NCBI RefSeq assembly: GCF_002086155.1
Contig: NZ_MVHE01000048.1
Coordinates: forward strand, 1-41,788
Source: Mycobacterium angelicum
GTDB lineage: Bacteria > Actinomycetota > Actinomycetes > Mycobacteriales > Mycobacteriaceae
Length of the DNA stretch: 41,788 nucleotides
Direction: 5' to 3'
In this document: positions 38,694 to 41,788 of the stretch, piece after piece
Layout of the letters: every line of letters begins with the position of its first letter
Numbering within the stretch: the first letter of the stretch is position 1
Translations under genes and position numbers: made by a program
The notes under the pieces: generated by a model
The model's input: the letters and a program-made list of their open reading frames with translations, nothing else
Databases searched by the model: none
Told to the model about the DNA's origin: nothing

Positions 38694-38716
38694 TTACCGT
38701 CATGATTACCGTCATG
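38694..38716. repeat. Direct repeat TTACCGTCATG between embR and pknH
   Basis: TTACCGTCATG occurs at 38694-38704 and 38706-38716, a 12-base period. About one helical turn apart, upstream of the candidate pknH promoter, it could be a regulator site; no known consensus recognised. Confidence 0.45.
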
Positions 38717-38785
38717 GGTTGCTGGGCCCTGCCGGGCTCGGGGGCCGTTGGTTGTTGGGCCGAGCCGGGTCCAGCGTCCGGTTGA

Positions 38786-38791
38786 TAGGGT
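38786..38791 (+). promoter_or_regulatory. Candidate -10 element TAGGGT for pknH
   Basis: TAGGGT fits TANNNT and lies 35 bases before the pknH ATG; a purine-rich GGAGGATCGGCG precedes that ATG as ribosome-binding site. Confidence 0.3.
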
Positions 38792-38826
38792 CGTCGGGAT
38801 TCGGAGCGGGCTGAGGAGGATCGGCG

Positions 38827-40620
38827 ATGAGCGAGGCGTCAGACTCGCGGGTGGGGTCAATGTTCGGCCCTTACCACCTCAAACGGCTGCTGGGCCGCGG
38901 CGGGATGGGTGAGGTCTACGAGGCCGAACACACCGTCAAAGAGTGGACCGTCGCGGTCAAGCTGATGACCGCGGAGTTCAGCAAAGACCCGGTGTTTCGC
39001 GAGCGGATGAAGCGCGAGGCGCGCATCGCCGGCCGGTTACAGGAACCGCACGTGGTGCCCATCCACGACTACGGCGAGATCGACGGCCAGATGTACTTGG
39101 AAATGCGCATGATCGAGGGCACCGACCTCGACAGTGTGCTCAAGCGATTCGGCCCGCTGACCCCGCCGCGCGCCGTCGCCATCATCACCCAGATCGCCTC
39201 GGCCCTGGACGCCGCGCACGCCGCCGGCGTGATGCACCGCGACGTCAAGCCGCCCAACATCCTGGTCACCCGTGAGGATTTCGCGTACCTGGTCGACTTC
39301 GGGATCGCCAGCGCCACCACCGACGAGAAGCTGACGCAGTTGGGTACGGCGGTGGGCACCTGGAAATACATGGCGCCCGAACGGTTCTCCAACGACGAGG
39401 TGACCTACCGCGCCGACATCTACGCGCTGGCCTGTGTGCTCTACGAGTGCCTGACCGGCTCGCCGCCCTACCGCGCCGACAGTGCGACGACGCTGGTGAC
39501 CGCGCACCTGATGGACCCCGTCCCGCAGGTGAGCGCCGCCCGTTCGGGCATTCCGAAGTCGTTCGACGCGGTGATCGCGCGCGGCATGGCAAAGAAGCCC
39601 GAGGAGCGCTACGCCAGCGCCGGTGATCTGGCGCGAGCCGCGAAGGAAGCGCTGAGCGACCCCGATCAGGACCACGCCGAAGACATCCTGCGCCGCAGCC
39701 GCGAATCCACCATGCTCGGCACCGGGCTGGCCGAGCAGCCGCCGACGGTTGCCGCCGGCACGCCGCCGCCCGGCCCGGCGCCGGCGCCGCCGCCACCGCC
39801 ATATGGCGACCCGCTCAGTTCGGGACCCATGCAGCGGCCCGCCCCGGCCGGCCAGCCGCAGTGGTCCAGTGGTCCGGTCCCGGCCGCCGCTCCGACCCCC
39901 CAGTACTTCCAGGGCAGCAGCTGGGGCGGCACACCGCCGGGCACCCCACCGCCCCAGCAGCCGGGTGGACCGTGGAGCCAATCGCCGGCACCCCGCAAGC
40001 GCAACCCGTGGCCGATCGTCGCCGGCGCGGCCGCGGCCGTCGTGGTGCTCGTGCTTGCCGGCATCGGCATCTGGATAGCCACCCAGCCCGACGACAAGCA
40101 GCCGATCGCCGACAACTCGTCGACGCCGGTCACCACCCCTAGCTCCAGCAAGCCGCTGTCGACGCCGCCGACTTCGACCACTCCGGCCGACCCGCAAAGC
40201 AGGCTGCTCAGCTTCCTGCCGGCCGGCTACTCCAGCGGCACCTGCACAGCGACCACGCCCAAGCCGAACAGCGTGTGGACCGGCGCGGTGGCCATGGTCG
40301 ACTGCGGGCAGAACTCCAACCAGGGCGGCCCGAGCCGCGCCGTCTACGGATTGTTCCCCAGCCTTGACGCGCTCAAGCAAGCCTTCAACGACGACATCGG
40401 AGCGGGCGAGCTGTCCAATTGCCCCGGCGAAGGACCGTCGCCGGACACCTGGCACTACGCCAAGTCGCCCAATGTCGTCGCTGGGATGATCGCGTGTGGC
40501 ACTTACAAGAACCACCCCAACGTGATCTGGAGCAACGAGTCCAAACTCATGCTCAGCGACGTCTTCGGGGACCCGGCCACCCTGGAGGACCTGCACAGCT
40601 GGTGGGCCAAGTACGGCTGA
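38827..40620 (+). CDS. pknH: Serine/threonine protein kinase PknH
   Basis: 597 residues. Kinase domain at about 14-275: glycine loop LGRGGMGEV, Lys45 in VAVK, catalytic loop HRDVKPPN (Asp139, Lys141, Asn144), Asp157 in DFG, and an activation loop TTDEKLTQLGTAVGTWKYMAPER with threonines for autophosphorylation. A Pro-rich juxtamembrane linker of about 100 residues leads to one membrane span near 396-418, then an extracellular PknH-type sensor domain of about 150 residues with four cysteines (GTCTAT, VDCGQ, SNCPG, IACGT), enough for two disulfides. The kinase senses an outside signal and phosphorylates EmbR in M. tuberculosis. GGAGGA precedes ATG 38827. Corresponds to Rv1266c. Confidence 0.94.
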   Translation: MSEASDSRVGSMFGPYHLKRLLGRGGMGEVYEAEHTVKEWTVAVKLMTAEFSKDPVFRERMKREARIAGRLQEPHVVPIHDYGEIDGQMYLEMRMIEGTDLDSVLKRFGPLTPPRAVAIITQIASALDAAHAAGVMHRDVKPPNILVTREDFAYLVDFGIASATTDEKLTQLGTAVGTWKYMAPERFSNDEVTYRADIYALACVLYECLTGSPPYRADSATTLVTAHLMDPVPQVSAARSGIPKSFDAVIARGMAKKPEERYASAGDLARAAKEALSDPDQDHAEDILRRSRESTMLGTGLAEQPPTVAAGTPPPGPAPAPPPPPYGDPLSSGPMQRPAPAGQPQWSSGPVPAAAPTPQYFQGSSWGGTPPGTPPPQQPGGPWSQSPAPRKRNPWPIVAGAAAAVVVLVLAGIGIWIATQPDDKQPIADNSSTPVTTPSSSKPLSTPPTSTTPADPQSRLLSFLPAGYSSGTCTATTPKPNSVWTGAVAMVDCGQNSNQGGPSRAVYGLFPSLDALKQAFNDDIGAGELSNCPGEGPSPDTWHYAKSPNVVAGMIACGTYKNHPNVIWSNESKLMLSDVFGDPATLEDLHSWWAKYG

Positions 40621-40666
40621 TCAACGGTCCCCGGGCCCGGAGTGCGGTTGGTTTGGAGGGGCAGCG

Positions 40667-41788
40667 ATGAGCGAGGCGCGTGGCTCTCGGGCGGGGCAGA
40701 CGTTCGGGCCCTACCTTCTCAAACGACCGCTGGGCCGCGGCGGTATGGGCGAGGTCTACGAGGCCGAGCACACCGTCAAGGGATGGACGGTCGCGGTAAA
40801 GCTGATGTCCGAATCCGTCAGCAGCGACCCGGTTTTCCGCGAACGGATGAAGCGCGAAGCCCGCATCGCCGGCCGACTGCAGGAACCCCACGTGGTGCCC
40901 ATTCACGACTACGGCGAAGTCGACGGGCTGATGTTCCTGGAGATGCGTCTCATCGAGGGCACCGACCTGGACACCATGCTCAAACGCTTCGGTCCGCTGC
41001 CGCCGCCGCGGGCGGTGGCCATCGTCACCCAGATCGCCACGGCCCTGGACGCCGCCCATGCCGCCGGGGTGATGCACCGCGACGTCAAGCCGCCCAACAT
41101 CCTGGTCACTCGCGACGACTTCGCCTACCTGGTCGACTTCGGAATCGCCAGCGCCACCACCGACGAGAAGCTCACCCAGATGGGCACCGCGGTGGGCACC
41201 TGGAAATACATGGCGCCCGAACGGTTTACCAACGACGAGGTGAGCTTCCGCGCCGATATCTATGCGTTGGCGTGCGTACTCTACGAGTGCCTGACCGGCG
41301 TCGCGCCGTACCCGTCCGACAGCGCCGGAATGCTGGTCAGTGCCCATATGATGGACCCGATCCCGCGGCCCAGTGCCGCCCACTCGGGTATCCCCCGGGC
41401 CTTCGACGACGTGATCGCTCGCGGCATGGCCAAACGGCCGCTGGACCGCTACGCCAGCGCCGGTGACCTGGGGCGGGCCGCACACCAGGCGCTGAGCACT
41501 CCCGACCAGAACCGGGCCAAGACCATCCTGCGCCGCAGCCGGGAAGCCACCCTGCCGGCTGGACCGGCTGGACCGGCTGGGCAGGCTGGGCCGGCTGGGC
41601 AGGCTGGGCCGGCTGGGCCGGCTGGACCGGCTGGGCCGGCTGGGCAGCAAACCGTCCAGCACCCGCCGGCGCCGACGACGCCGATCGCGGCGCCAACCAC
41701 GCCAGTGGGCCCGCCGAGTTATCCGTCCTGGCCGGCAGTGCCGGTCATGCCGAACGCCGGCCCGCCCCCGATGGGCCCGCCACCCCAC
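40667..41788 (+). CDS. Second PknH-type serine/threonine kinase (3' end outside window)
   Basis: The frame from ATG 40667, with GGAGG about 7 bases upstream, stays open to the window edge (374 codons). MSEARGSRAGQTFGPYLLKRPLGRGGMGEV begins a kinase domain closely matching the upstream PknH, including Lys45, HRDVKPPN, DFG and the activation loop (one Leu-to-Met change). After the kinase domain the linker differs: ten Pro-Ala-Gly or Gln-Ala-Gly triplets, then a Pro-rich stretch. Membrane span and sensor domain, if any, lie beyond the edge. The 46-base gap from the first kinase has no terminator, so both may be one transcript. Either kinase could act on EmbR, and different sensor domains would give two inputs. 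Confidence 0.9.
   Translation, partial: MSEARGSRAGQTFGPYLLKRPLGRGGMGEVYEAEHTVKGWTVAVKLMSESVSSDPVFRERMKREARIAGRLQEPHVVPIHDYGEVDGLMFLEMRLIEGTDLDTMLKRFGPLPPPRAVAIVTQIATALDAAHAAGVMHRDVKPPNILVTRDDFAYLVDFGIASATTDEKLTQMGTAVGTWKYMAPERFTNDEVSFRADIYALACVLYECLTGVAPYPSDSAGMLVSAHMMDPIPRPSAAHSGIPRAFDDVIARGMAKRPLDRYASAGDLGRAAHQALSTPDQNRAKTILRRSREATLPAGPAGPAGQAGPAGQAGPAGPAGPAGPAGQQTVQHPPAPTTPIAAPTTPVGPPSYPSWPAVPVMPNAGPPPMGPPPH
41555..41644 (+). repeat. 9-base tandem repeat encoding collagen-like (Pro/Gln-Ala-Gly)x10
   Basis: Ten in-frame nine-base units of form CCG-GCT-GGx or CAG-GCT-GGG encode PAG or QAG. Glycine at every third position over 30 residues is a collagen-like pattern in the cytoplasmic linker of the second kinase. 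Copy number is likely to vary by slippage. Confidence 0.85.

Noticed and set aside
40553..41788. 411-codon leftward frame and an 274-codon rightward frame over the second kinase
   Set aside because: Kinase motifs read through without break in the frame from 40667; the others give Arg- and Gly-rich sequence without motifs.

Overview
The window reads as slow-growing Mycobacterium chromosome. Evidence: very high GC with strong third-position bias, two PE_PGRS genes, several mycobacterial lipoproteins (LprA/B/C type), an EmbR-PknH locus, a 13E12-type DUF222/HNH gene, and TANNNT -10 elements with short or absent leaders. Gene order from about 10.6 kb to the right edge follows, in inverted orientation, the block I recall as Rv1287 to Rv1266c of M. 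tuberculosis H37Rv. Differences from that recalled order are an extra alpha/beta hydrolase, an extra DUF222/HNH gene, a doubled secreted C39-like peptidase and a doubled PknH-type kinase. The species cannot be fixed from sequence alone; the tuberculosis/kansasii/marinum group is plausible.

Layout. 1-2.9 kb: the 3' end of one PE_PGRS gene converging on a complete PE_PGRS gene, with a 35-bp tandem repeat between them. 3.1-10.7 kb: unrelated single genes, mostly in divergent or convergent pairs: CDP-alcohol phosphotransferase, small exported protein, orphan type II thioesterase, Nudix hydrolase, DUF2971 protein, SRPBCC protein, K+ channel with RCK domains on both sides of the pore, luciferase-like (F420-type) oxidoreductase and two VOC proteins. 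10.7-14.7 kb: sulfate assimilation (cysD, fused cysN-cysC, an Rrf2 regulator) plus a beta-carbonic anhydrase. 14.9-20.3 kb: the oppBCDA peptide importer as a tightly overlapped operon. 20.3-27 kb: a leftward series of hydrolase, GMC oxidoreductase, SbcC-like ATPase and SbcD-like nuclease. 27.1-30.1 kb: DUF222/HNH gene with a near-consensus SOS box on its start, a SixA-like phosphatase, and the lprC/lprB lipoproteins. 30.3-33.9 kb: a heterodimeric ABC exporter. 34.0-37.4 kb: small secreted proteins and LprA, ending with the two C39-like peptidase paralogs. 37.5 kb to the end: embR and two PknH-type kinases, the second cut by the window edge.

Working relations. CysD and CysN-CysC would make PAPS from sulfate, and the Rrf2 protein, encoded just downstream, is a natural candidate to act on a dyad 23 bases upstream of the cysD start. 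OppBCDA imports peptides through a lipoprotein receptor. The SbcC/SbcD-like pair sits back to back with an SOS-type gene. PknH phosphorylates EmbR in M. tuberculosis, so this locus may have two kinases feeding one FHA regulator. No stretch above 300 bases lacks a gene. I saw no rRNA, tRNA, insertion sequence, CRISPR array or phage gene. Best candidates for something not described: the conserved leader of the two C39-like genes, in which a hairpin buries the ribosome-binding site, and a recurring pattern of short tandem duplications that cover the stop codons of convergent or terminal genes.
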